Assembly: GCA_017163975.1 (NCBI GenBank)
Contig: JAFFSR010000301.1
Location: 1,550,001 to 1,614,000 of the forward strand
Source: Anastatus disparis
Lineage: Eukaryota > Arthropoda > Insecta > Hymenoptera > Eupelmidae
Reading direction: 5' to 3'
Length of the DNA stretch: 64,000 bases
Shown here: positions 55,339 to 64,000 of the stretch, piece by piece
Layout of the letters: each line of letters starts with the position of its first letter
How positions within the stretch are numbered: position 1 is the first letter of the stretch
Made by a program: the position numbers and the translations under genes
The notes under the pieces: generated by a model
The model's input: the letters and a program-made list of their open reading frames with translations, nothing else
Told to the model about the DNA's origin: nothing
Database searches by the model: none

Positions 55339-55876
55339 TCACGTGATATCGTCTATCTGTTCTGTTTTTGAAATTCTCAAAGATGCAAGAGACGTTGTTT
55401 GGCATACGTCTAACAGTGAAAAAATAGCATCCTTGAAAATTTCTCTATCTGTTTGTATATGTAGATTCTCTTTAATCGGCAAAGATATCAGAATCTTTTT
55501 GTCATTTTCAATGACTTTTGCTCTTGCAAGGACAATATCTTGCAGGGGTGAAAGTCTTTGTTCTTGTTGCAGAAAAAGTGCTCCTGAGTCGAGAGGTTGA
55601 TTTTTTTGTGTTATGAAATAGGTCCAATTGTCCTTTGCCATGAGAAAGTTATCTCTTGTTTCGATTATATTTCGTGATGGTCGAGGTCGATTTGATTCGT
55701 CTCGACCTATCTCATACTCAACAGATAGAGGAGCTTCATTCGCCCTGGACGGATTTGAATGTAATTCGTCCCTGAGCGATTGATGATCCTCAGAAATATT
55801 TGTATTTTCATTCATAGCATCGTCAGTCAAGTGAGCGTCTTCGGGTGGTTTATTTGCTGTAGCTTCTAAAGATTCC
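55339..55876 (-). pseudogene. pol: Gypsy pol: tether between RNase H and integrase
   Basis: Frame open from the MITE edge at about 55880 to TAA at 55339 (KESLEATANKPPEDAH...; RDNFLMAKDNWTYFITQKNQPLDSGALFLQQEQ; LPIKENLHIQTDREIF; LLDVCQTTSLASLRISK). This type of stretch lies between RNase H and integrase in several insect Gypsy elements. The apparent start (MIRGATIAAPVTERV) comes from the MITE at 55881-56112, not from pol. Confidence 0.6.
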
Positions 55877-55880
55877 TTAA

Positions 55881-56112
55881 CCCTTTCAGTCACAGGAGCT
55901 GCTATAGTGGCACCCCTTATCATTTTTTTTTCTATTGTTTAATTCGCACTTTAAGTTTAATCTCCATTCTTTTTGCATTTCCATATAAATGAGTGTTCAT
56001 TTTATAAGTATCATATGATATATTTTGAATATATGATTGTAAATAAATCTAAAAAATTAATGTATGATGTGAAAAAACGTGTTTTTGCGAAAATAATTCG
56101 TGACTGAAAGGG
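55881..56112. mobile_element. piggyBac-type MITE, 232 bp, TTAA duplication
   Basis: TTAA (55877-55880) CCCTTTCAGTCAC ... GTGACTGAAAGGG (56100-56112) TTAA (56113-56116). Noncoding. Third TTAA-flanked element in this window. Inserted in pol between RNase H and integrase. Confidence 0.9.
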
Positions 56113-56309
56113 TTAAGGATGTCTAGCGTCCGTAACAGTTCGTCGGCTGGCAGTTGATATCTGCCTTGCTCGATTTTAGTCAATTTTACGCTTGTTAGTA
56201 TGCTGTCGAAGGGTATCTTGTCGTCATAGTCAAAAGAATATATATGTTCGTCTCCGTCTTGGCGCGTAAACCATCGTATAGATATTACTTTATTATTTGA
56301 TTTAATGCA

Positions 56310-57305
56310 CTATTTGCTTTGGCACGAATAAAAACTGTCTTTACTGTTTCTTACTGCAAGAAAGTCATTCTCTTTAAACAGTGTTTCAGTAGCGATTGAC
56401 TCTATAGCGTTTATTTGATAGACCGGTTCACATGTGTTTTCCTCGGACGTTATTTTCATGATTTCTTTAGTTTCTGATTCGCGTATGTTTTGCACTTCGT
56501 TATCCGGGGGGTTACGTGATAGCGCGTCGGCCACGAAATTAATTTTTCCTGGAAGATATTTGATTGTAAAGTCAAATTTGTCTATTAATTCAAAATACCA
56601 TTTTTTAAATTTAGATGTACAATCCTTTATTTTGTGCAGACAAACGAGAGGTTGGTGGTCAGTTATAAAGGTGAAATGTCGGCCAATCAGACAATAGTTG
56701 AATTGATCACCGCAAAATCGCATTGCGATTAGTTCCTTTTTGATAGTGCTATAATAAATCTCGGTTTTTGTAAGCAATCGGCTTGCGTAAGTTAGAGGTA
56801 AATCTGGATTTTCCTTCCTTTGAGATATAGATATAGATATAGATATTTATTTATTTTGTAATAAGAGTACAAAAAGGCGTGTAATACATGAAATAGTAAG
56901 TAATAATTCTATAAAAAGTACTGCACATAATAAGATAAGATATCACAGTCAATTATTAAAATTAATATATAATATTAATTTTAATAATCGAGATAGGACA
57001 CCACCGACTGCGTAGTCTGAGGCGTCTATTGTTACAAAGAATTCCTCTTCGAAGTTTGGATGTTGCAAAATTGGTTCATTAATTAGGCAGTTTTTGAGCG
57101 TCTCAAAAGCTATTTCCTGTTCACCTGACCAATTGAAGGCTACTGCTTTCTTCAAAAGGTTTGTCAATGGCTTTGCGATCGTTGCAAAATTTGGGATGAA
57201 ATGTCGATAATATCCGCACAGACCAAGGAATTGGCGTATTCCCTTGACATTTCGTGGACGAGGGAATTTTTCAACAGCTTGGGTCTTATTTGGGTCTGGT
57301 CTCAT
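56310..57305 (-). pseudogene. pol: Gypsy pol: RT thumb and RNase H, interrupted by a LINE tail
   Basis: RT end IRQFLGLCGYYRHFIPNFA..AKPL..LLKK (57100-57240), RNase H start FFVTIDASDYAVGGVLSR (about 56985-57040; first catalytic Asp in TIDASD). After an insertion (56822-56985) it continues LTYASRLLTKTEIYYSTIKKELIAM...HFTFITDHQPL...FDFTIKYLPGKINFVADALSR (56310-56800). Apart from the insertion this stretch is well preserved. Confidence 0.8.
56822..56985 (-). mobile_element. 5'-truncated LINE/SINE tail inserted in RNase H
   Basis: On the minus strand it ends TTGTACTCTTATTACAAAATAAATAAATATC(TATATC)n, a typical 3' end with simple-repeat tail. About 165 bp, noncoding. Its flanks rejoin one RNase H reading frame. 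Source LINE not identified. Confidence 0.65.
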
Positions 57306-57315
57306 GCCTTTATGA

Positions 57316-57711
57316 CTAATCTCGTGACCAAGAAATGTCGCTGAACTTAAGGTTACATTTCTTTAAAGACTTTGTAAATTCCAACAATAATTCTTTTAGA
57401 TCGTTTAAATTTTCTGCAAATAGTATGACGTCATCAATATATCCTAGCTTTCCTTTTCCTTTCGAGCTTAGATCTAACGGTTTATGCCCTAATATTTTAT
57501 TAGTTAATTCTTGAAAAGTACTTGCTGCTGTTCGAATTTCGAAAGGCATTCTTTTGAAGCGAAAGTGACCATAAGGAGTAGAAAAGGCTGTTTTCTTTCG
57601 GTCTTCTTCTTTAATCATCACGTGATGGAAACCTGAATACATATCCACGACGATAAAATAATGAGCCCCACCAAGCTACTCGACTAAATATGTAATATAT
57701 GGGATTGGATG

Positions 57712-57753
<42 letters not shown>

Positions 57754-57970
57754 TTGGGATTGGATATGGCTTGATCTTCTCATTTGATTTTCGGAAATCG
57801 ACTACAACTCTTCATTGAGGCTTCCCGTCGACATCATCTTTCTTTTTGACAACCCAGAGAGGGCTGTTAAAAGGCGATTCACTTCTTTCGACTATATCTG
57901 ATTCTAAAAATTTACTTATTTGCTCATAAACAACTTCTTGCGATTTTTGAGATATTGGGTACTGTCTTAC
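57316..57970 (-). pseudogene. pol: Gypsy pol: reverse transcriptase fingers and palm
   Basis: SPFNSPLWVVKKKDDVDGKPQ-type start near 57820-57880, then a (TA)n interruption (57715-57748). The palm follows: DMYSGFHHVMI with the first catalytic Asp, KTAFSTPYGHFRFKRMPF, TAASTFQ, and YIDDVILF (57421-57444) holding the catalytic Asp pair. A frameshift near 57330 separates it from the thumb. No working RT. Confidence 0.8.
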
Positions 57971-58289
57971 GTTCACTGGTTCTTCGTCGTAGGTTTCGAT
58001 TATATGTTTGATTATGTTCGTGGCAGAAAGGGGTTCTCCCTTTAAATGGAAAACATCAGCAGTTTTTTCAATGATCTTCTGCAGCCTTGCTTCGTTTTCT
58101 TCCGCTGTATGTTTTTTTAGGTATGTCGTTTATTATACATTCTGTTCTGTTTTTGACGTTAGCATTGTATACCCATTCAAAATTTTTGTGTTTTGAACTT
58201 CGATTATCCTTTCTATATGGTTTGACGTAGAATGCAGTGACAGTATTTATGTCTAAAATAGTTCTGTTGATGCATGGTTCTATATCAGA

Positions 58290-59243
58290 TTAATTTACAT
58301 AAGTTTCTATTGGTTGATTCACCTGATTTATTTCGATATAGTCCAGCAAATTTGCACCTGGAAGGAAATCTCGGATTATTATATCTTCTTTAGTGGTTTC
58401 TGTGCTTTCGTTATCTGATATTTCAATTTCCCCTTTTGTTAGACTTGAGCTTATCGTGTTGCGCGGAGTTTCTTCGGGCTTAGCGTAAGTCTCGTAGGTG
58501 CTATGTCGCACATTGTCACCAACGCTTACCGTGTTGCGCGGGGCGTTTTCGGACTTTGCGTACGATGGTTTTGAATTTAGGCTGGGGGATTCGATTAGAT
58601 TTGCGATAGAGTTCGGAGCGTCATTGTCTACCGTGTCGCGCGAAGCATTTTCGGACTCAACGCATGACGTTGCAGAATTGGGTAACACCTGCATAGGAAC
58701 CTTAGATTTAGGAATTATATTTTCTTTAATTTGAAGGTCTTCTTCGGAAGATGTGCAAATAGTACTGTCTGAGTAGCGTCTCTGAAAAAATCGATCGTAT
58801 TCTTTACCATATTCGAAAGTAATTAAGTCGTTAATTAGTTCGTCGGCTGACCTTGCATCATCTACATTGGCCTGCATAGAAACAAGAGAAGGTGTTTGAT
58901 TCGTGACGTTAACCTCCCTTATATCTTCTGTATCCATGAAGAGAGTGCTATCTTTGTCTATAAAAATTTTCCCGTCACGATGCTGATAATATTTCTGTGT
59001 TGGTTCTAGAATTAGTGGTGTTATTTTTAGGTCGATATCAAAGATATTGGTATTGAATACTTCAATGTCAACGTTGCTTCCGTCGTTGATTGCCATGACG
59101 TTTTCTGCCGCTATGCCTTTTTCGTTAAATTTTATTTTCCTAATATAACCATATTCTTTTGCTGGGTTATTCAACGGGAAACGTACAGTTGCGGTTGCTA
59201 GAGCAGGTATTCTCTTAACGTCTTTTAAATTTACGAAAGGCAA
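58290..59243 (-). pseudogene. pol: Gypsy pol: region between protease and RT
   Basis: 318-codon frame, from MPFVNLKDVKRIPALATATVRFP to TAA at 58290. Starts with the usual post-protease part (YGYIRKIKFNEKGIAAENVMAINDGSNVDIEVFN) and continues as a long acidic, Ser/Thr-rich spacer containing three imperfect repeats with (T)V..S..ENA(S/P)R(D/N)TV. A spacer this long between PR and RT is unusual. No catalytic motif. Confidence 0.6.
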
Positions 59244-59312
59244 GGTTTTGACCTCAAAAATTAGGGCCTTTCGATAGAAATCGAGGCTTGCATCGTGCTG
59301 CTCACAAAAGTT

Positions 59313-59720
59313 TCAACCAATAATTGTTTTTGTTTTCATCGGACAATCATTGGCGACTATAATGACCTCTGTTGGGGATCCGTATATGTCAATGACACAT
59401 GTACCAATCGAAGGTGTATCGGTTTCCGAAATTCCTCTTAACAATGGTCGGTTTGATTTGTCAACCATTACGTCTCCGTTAAAAACGCCTATTTCGGCTA
59501 TATTGGGCTGCGCACCTGAATTAATTATAGCTTCAACGAAATTGTGTAGAAATTGTGGGGATTCCACGATGACGATTGGCGTTGTTTCTTCTAAGTTGAC
59601 GGTGTAGATGTAAGTTCTGTTACAATCACGTTCACTGGACGCGTTTTCCCGGTTGTCGCTCCCGGAGCGCCCTTCGCTGGAGCGTTCGTCTCGTTTTTTT
59701 GTTGATTTTCTTTGACCCAT
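59313..59720 (-). pseudogene. pol: Gypsy aspartic protease with active-site Asp changed to Asn
   Basis: The fold is recognisable from FVEAIINSGAQPNIAE (about 59515), where retroviral-type proteases have DSGA. Here GAT became AAT, so the catalytic Asp is lost. It is followed by PLLRGISETDTPSIGTCVIDIYG and NDCPMKTKTIIG. The N-terminal part overlaps the end of gag in another frame, as expected for a frameshifted gag-pol. Confidence 0.7.
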
Positions 59721-61000
59721 TTTAATTCACGGCACCCTTCCCTTATATGACCTCTGTTTTTGCAATAGGCACATACTTTTATCTGGTAACTGTTATTATG
59801 ACTTTTGCTTCTGTCATTTGATTGTTTGTTAGTCTGGTTGTATCTCCCCTGATTAGATGTGGTTGCTCGTGGCACATCCGGTTTTACAGCTGTTGCTTGG
59901 TTCGTATCTCGTCTGTTTTCATAAAGATTTTTATTTCTTCCGTTGATCTTATATCTATGCTTTAAGTTGTCCCTATCAATCTGTTTATTTACCGCGATTG
60001 CATCGTCGAATACTTCGTTCAGAGTTAAGCTTGCTGGGTTTTCAAGCCTTTGTCTAAATTTCGACGGTGAGCCGTCTCGAAATCCTTCGATTATATCTCC
60101 TTCGATTTCAGAAAGTTCGTCGAGAGTTAATTCATTGTTGATATCGAAACATTTTTGATCGATAATAGCTTCTTTAAGGTCAACGATTCGTGTAATAAAA
60201 TTAAGCAGCGACTCGTTTCTTCCCTTTTAAATTTGGTCAAGTTAACCTCTTAGATTGTTTAGAGTTTCCGTGGGGGCAAAAACGGATTTCAGTCTATCGA
60301 CAAATTCGTCCAATGTCTCGAAATTATTGTGCTCGAATGCGATATACGCTTTGTCTTCGAGGTCGACGAAAGGTATTAAGTTTGTTCCGTCAAATTTTGG
60401 TATGCTATTTAAGGCCTCCTTTATTTAAATGCTTGGTGGCACAGTCCATGAATTCTGTGGTTCAGCTAGGTTATTATTAGGTCTTGATGCTGGGTCCGGT
60501 CGTAATGTTTGCTGTGCTTACAGTACGAGGAACGTTGAGCGGGTTGCACGCATTTGATCTATGTCGCGGCGCATTTTTGCTAATTGAATAATCACGTCCT
60601 CTGTCGACTCCTTGGTTTCGTCTATTGGCTTTAACCTCGAATTCGTTTTATTTTGAGATCCCAAATCTGTTTTATTGGTTTGTTCTAAGGGAAAATTTGA
60701 TACACTAGAGGCAGTGTCCGATATGGTAATTCCAAGATTTTCGCGGCGTTTTCCTTCTTTTTCGAGTTTCTTTTTAAGCATTTGAACGCGTTCTTTTTCT
60801 ACACTTAATGAGTCCATCGCGTCCTGCTTTAACCGTTCTGCCTCACTCAGGACTTTCTTCTCACGATTCTCAAGCGCTTGTTCTAAATCCTTAATTCTTT
60901 GTTCGCGTTCTTTTAAGTTGTTAGCATATAGCTTTAAATCTGCTCCTGTGAGTGGTAAATCTTTGTCGTCAATTCTTTCGGTAGCTATTTTATAAGATAT
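59591..61000 (-). pseudogene. gag: Gypsy gag: coiled coil, capsid-like middle and CCHC nucleocapsid
   Basis: Coiled-coil part (about 60760-61000, LKEREQRIKDLEQALENREK), Ser/Asn-rich spacer (60518-60760), capsid-like helices (NELTLDELSEIEGDIIEGFRDGSP..., 59940-60160), nucleocapsid zinc knuckle CAYCKNRGHIREGC (59760-59800) in a frame from 59875 to 59591. Frameshifts near 60500, 60230 and 59930. Confidence 0.7.
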
Positions 61001-61002
61001 TC

Positions 61003-61211
61003 AAGGTGACTTCGGATTTTAGGTTAGGTTTTATTTTTGAGTTTACAAATTACTCTTTCAATATGTAAAATTTTTCAGATTTTTTAATTTTCCACCATTC
61101 TACGGCTTATAATAAATGGTGGAAAATTAAAAAATTCAAAAAATTTTAGAAACTGAAAGAGTAATTTGTAAACTACAAAATGAAATCGAACCGAACTTCC
61201 GTAGTCGCCTT
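61003..61211. mobile_element. Hairpin MITE, 209 bp, in gag
   Basis: AAGGTGACTTCGG..., TTTACAAATTACTCTTTC and TTTTCCACCATT in the left arm return inverted in the right arm, ending AGTCGCCTT. Separates the first gag frame (61446-61880) from the coiled coil. Confidence 0.8.
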
Positions 61212-61445
61212 AAAATCTGTTTATTTCTCTTTTTCTTTTGTAAAGTGTCGGAATCCTTGGAATGATTAATTTTTTTGAATTTAAGTTTAGGCTATTGCTT
61301 GTGCAATTATTATTATAAATTTTTATTTATATATATAAAGATTGATTTCTTAAGTTAATTTTGAGAAAAAGGGAGAAGAAAAAAAATTTTAAATAAAATA
61401 CTTCTTACTTATAGAAGAAAAGGAAACGCGATATAAGAAAATTTT

Positions 61446-61880
61446 TTAATCGATAGTAATTAGATTATTTTCCGACTGCATGTGTTGACTGGCTTGGTCA
61501 ACTTGCAAGGGCAATGGTAGAAATGGTGCGAGCCGTACTTCTTCTTGTAGAGGTAGCCCTTCCAAATTCAATGATGCTGCTCTTGGTAGGATAGGATCTT
61601 CTTTAAGATTCACCTCGATTACAACGCGTTGCTGTTGCGGTTGTCGTATCCGGGGGAGAGTTAATAAATATTTAGCTGGCGTGTCGATTACGTGTGGGTT
61701 AACAACTAAACCCCTTTTTGGGCCGATTTTCTTTCTGGGTAGCAGAAATTGTGGTTCTAAATCAATGTCGTTTTCTTTGACCCACCCTATAAACCGCGTT
61801 CTGGCCTCTCCTTGCAGACTTAGCTTATCTGCTGTTTGCCTTATCTTAGGGTTGAGGCCTCTCCTTTCATTATCTGTCAT
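61446..61880 (-). CDS. gag: First gag frame of the Gypsy element, 144 codons
   Basis: ATG at 61878-61880, stop at 61446. Sequence MTDNERRGLNPKIRQTADKL, a basic centre (LPRKKIGPKRGLV), and a Pro-rich hydrophobic end. It is the first frame after the leader, so it is probably the N-terminus of gag, though no gag domain is recognised in it. The region 61212-61445 between it and the MITE is AT-rich and not coding. Confidence 0.5.
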   Translation of the reverse strand: MTDNERRGLNPKIRQTADKLSLQGEARTRFIGWVKENDIDLEPQFLLPRKKIGPKRGLVVNPHVIDTPAKYLLTLPRIRQPQQQRVVIEVNLKEDPILPRAASLNLEGLPLQEEVRLAPFLPLPLQVDQASQHMQSENNLITID

Positions 61881-62063
61881 TTATTGGGGAAATAAGGAGG
61901 AAAGCAAATAAGAAAAAAAAAACCAAAACCAAAAAGAAAAAAAAATGATTATTTGAAGAGAGGAAGAAAAGAAAAAAGAGAGAAAGAGAAAAAAAAATAT
62001 TTATTAGAGAAAAGTTGCTCCAACACCTAATTGTCTCTTTTCTCTTTCCAAGTCTTTTGCCGC

Positions 62064-62376
62064 TGTTAAGCGATAAAAGGGAACTAGCACTATATGCCGT
62101 GAGGCTCAATAGATATAAGCCCAAAATTGAAAATAAACTTTCAGATATAGGGTCAACTTGTTTCTTCCTTTTTTTAAATTCTTCAGGATGAGCCCTTCGT
62201 GTTGTTAAGCACAAACGGCGAACCACAAGTCTTATGCCGTGAGGCTCAAGACCTACAAGACCCTCAAGAAATAAAACGTTATTATTTAATTTTTTCTTCT
62301 TTTTTCTCTACCAGAAATTTTTAAATGCTGTTAAGCATAAAAAAATAATTTACGAATCTTATGTCGTGAGGCTCAA
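62064..62376. repeat. Leader repeat family A, three copies
   Basis: TGTTAAGC..A ... (C)TTATGCCGTGAGGCTCAA, about 46-50 bp, at 62064-62109, 62203-62250 and 62328-62376, spaced 139 and 125 bp by A/T-rich filler. The core TATGCCGTGAGGCTCAA is nearly invariant, unlike the filler. Located in the Gypsy 5' leader, transcribed on the opposite strand. Confidence 0.75.
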
Positions 62377-62790
62377 AAACTGTAAACCTTGTCAGAGAGA
62401 GAAAAAAAAGAAAGAAGAGAAACAAAAACAAAAAAAAAATGAGATAAAAATAAGGAAAAAAAAACAACAAAAATACATTAATTTTAAACTCAGCTAGGGC
62501 AGAATTGCATTTGCAAAGAAAGAAAAATGGTTCACTTCATATTGAAATAAGAAAAAGTAGCAAAGGAAAAATTAAAAGCAAATGTATAAGCGTTAGTCTA
62601 ATCTTACGCCTTGCGTTAGGTAAGCTGATTGACCAAGTTTTTATTTTAGCTATTTGTAAGGTAAAGATTGTTATTTCAGAAAAATGTTAGTTATAGAAAC
62701 AGAAATAAGTAAAGTATTTACTTTTACTTAATGTTAGATTTATTGATTGGTTTGTTAATTTATGTATAAATAAATAAGAATTAAAATAAA

Positions 62791-63297
62791 TGTTCTATGC
62801 TCATCTAAAGCAAGTATTATGTCTAGTTACTTAGCGTTTCCCTGCGATAAAGAACGTTTTGAACAATTTATTTAGTATTCTTTCTTTTTCTTTTTATTCT
62901 TCTCCAAATTATTGATTTATAAATAAATTAATATCTCAAACACTGGTTCTGCGCTTATCTAAGACAAGCATTTTGTCTTGCGTTTCCCTGTGATAGAGAA
63001 CGCTTCGAATATTTGGTTTTCGAGTAATTAATTTATAAACAAATTAGGAATTGAAAATATTAGTTCTACGTTCATCTAAAGCAAGTATTTTGTCTAGTAG
63101 CCTAGCGTTTTCCTGCGATAGGCAACGTTTCGAACAATGTATTTCAAATAAGAGAAGGAGTTATTAGATTTTATTTTTGACTTATCAACTTATTAATAAG
63201 TTAACAGATCGTAAAATCTTTACTCTATGCTCATCTAAAACAAGTATTTTGTCCAATATTATTTAGCGTTTTCCTGTGATAGATAGCATTTCGAGTA
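62791..63297. repeat. Leader repeat family B, four copies
   Basis: TTCTATGCTCATCTAAAGCA AGTATTTTGTCTAGT...TTAGCG, TTTTCCTGCGATAGA.AACG TTTCGAACAAT at 62791, 62945, 63061 and 63223 (60-80 bp each, spaced about 115-160 bp). Variation is concentrated in filler. The position, between 5' LTR and gag, is where Drosophila gypsy has its insulator. 61881-62060 and 62400-62790 hold only AT-rich DNA. Confidence 0.75.
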
Positions 63298-63392
63298 TAA
63301 TTAATCAGTATAAAAAAAACAGATTATTAGTGATGTAAAAAATGTTTATTAGTTATTTGACAAGAAATATCCCACCGTCGCTGTCATCATTT

Positions 63393-64000
63393 TTTACGTT
63401 TGGTCACCTTAAATAGGTTCACTCGGACGTTATATTCAATCGTGAGATATTTCTTGCCTAGTATGCAGGGTAGAGAAATTTAATCACTTACCTAGTCTTA
63501 ACTGTGGCTGCGAGGTCGAAAGCAAGGAGTCTGTTATTAAAAAAAACTTATATTTAAAGAGCGTAGTGCTCCTCTCTGGTTGCCCGCTTGTTAACTGGAT
63601 TAGGTCTGGATCAATGATATTTATGTTCACAGAATTAAAAATTTTGTTTTTTGTATTTATTTGTAAAAAATGATATTTATTTAAATTTATTATAAACGTT
63701 GTACAAAAATCTTAACAAGTGAGTCGCGCGAGTTTACAGTGATAAATTGAAGAAACCTAAGTAGCACTTTATTTATTATTCGTTCGATTAAAAAAAAAGA
63801 ATAAATTTTATTTTTATTGTTAACACACCTTTTTTTGTAGCAAGTTATATAAAATTATGATTTATGTTGAAACGACTTGTTAAATTAAGCGCGCAATTGA
63901 GTTAAGTTATTTCCCTTGTAATAGAATTTTAGAGGAAATAAAATGCGAGTACAAGTGTTTTAATGTTACAATTCTATGCTTGGTTTATGTGCAAAGAAAA
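63393..64000 (-). repeat. Gypsy 5' LTR, incomplete at the window edge
   Basis: Starts TTACGTTTGGTCACCTTAAA on the plus strand, parallel to 28995 onward; continues through the point equivalent to the Polinton target (AATGATATTTATTTAAA, about 63670) and on as 50296-50628. Uninterrupted, and so gives the pre-insertion sequence. The terminal bases next to the leader are mutated (expected TGTTACG). Confidence 0.85.

Larger units (their letters stand above)
28993..64000 (-). mobile_element. Gypsy-type endogenous retrovirus-like element (errantivirus-like), runs past right edge
   Basis: Minus-strand provirus: 5' LTR from 63393 rightwards, leader 61881-63392, gag, pol (protease, RT, RNase H, integrase), env, 3' LTR 28993-51161. 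The LTR pair is recognised by about 283 bp at 28993-29278 versus 63393-63675 (some 6 percent different by eye) and by 50296-50628 versus 63676-64000. The 3' LTR is split by a 21-kb Polinton. The purine run ACGGTGGGGG (minus strand, 51162-51171) abuts the LTR start and is the likely polypurine tract. No clear primer binding site was identified. All coding parts are damaged. Confidence 0.9.

Noticed and set aside
61870..62226. 118-codon hydrophobic frame in the Gypsy leader (minus strand)
   Set aside because: Low-complexity Phe/Ser/Leu translation of A/G-rich leader DNA spanning the family A repeats; no family resemblance.
1..64000. Host protein-coding gene
   Set aside because: Every long frame with recognisable motifs belongs to a mobile element; the only gene that could be otherwise is the five-exon gene at 47598-48604, which lies within Polinton boundaries.

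Overview
This window looks like heterochromatin-like, AT-rich DNA from an arthropod, most likely an insect. I see no convincing host gene. Almost everything that can be read is a transposable element, usually broken and often nested inside another. The element mix (Polinton/Maverick, errantivirus-like Gypsy with an env gene, Helitron, jockey/CR1-type LINEs, a MULE relative and TTAA-flanked piggyBac-type MITEs) is typical of insect genomes. The species itself cannot be named from the sequence.

Left part (1-28992). Two LINE remnants on the minus strand (1-3362 and about 22840-24770) appear to belong to one family. The first is split by a TIR element that carries a tRNA-like Pol III unit. Between them lie several MITEs, two hairpins with the same loop, an inverted GAGATCTC satellite (7498-8925), a 3.05-kb TTAA-flanked element full of smaller palindromes (9629-12683), a degenerate Helitron (about 16.1-20.2 kb) that has lost its HUH nuclease core, a probable 1.29-kb solo LTR with CATG target duplication (20783-22070), and an intron-containing MULE transposase pseudogene (25606-26350).

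Right part (28993-64000). One Gypsy-type provirus on the minus strand spans the rest of the window and runs off the right edge. Its 3' LTR starts at 28993 and ends at 51161. Its coding region (env 51192-52931, pol 53251-about 59720, gag about 59591-61880) has frameshifts, stops and five small insertions. Its 5' leader holds two families of direct repeats, and the 5' LTR starts at about 63393. A 21,011-bp Polinton (29279-50289) sits inside the 3' LTR, with perfect 6-bp target duplications (GATATT) and AG...CT ends.

The Polinton encodes a double-jelly-roll major capsid protein, a penton-like minor capsid protein, an adenovirus-type cysteine protease, a phospholipase A2-like/pVI-like virion protein, a packaging ATPase, a fibre-like protein, remnants of a retroviral-type integrase and a protein-primed DNA polymerase B. 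It also carries two related copies of a conserved Polinton accessory gene. The core genes are decayed: a deletion joins the integrase head to the broken tail of PolB, a MITE cuts the capsid gene, and a 5,225-bp near-palindromic DNA transposon with about 1.95-kb inverted arms sits in another gene. In contrast, an apparently intact five-exon gene (47598-48604, 227 codons, all introns phase 1) near the right end keeps an open reading frame and canonical splice sites. It is the best candidate in the window for something undescribed.

Order of events implied by nesting: Gypsy insertion, then Polinton insertion into the LTR, then insertion of the palindromic transposon and MITEs into both.
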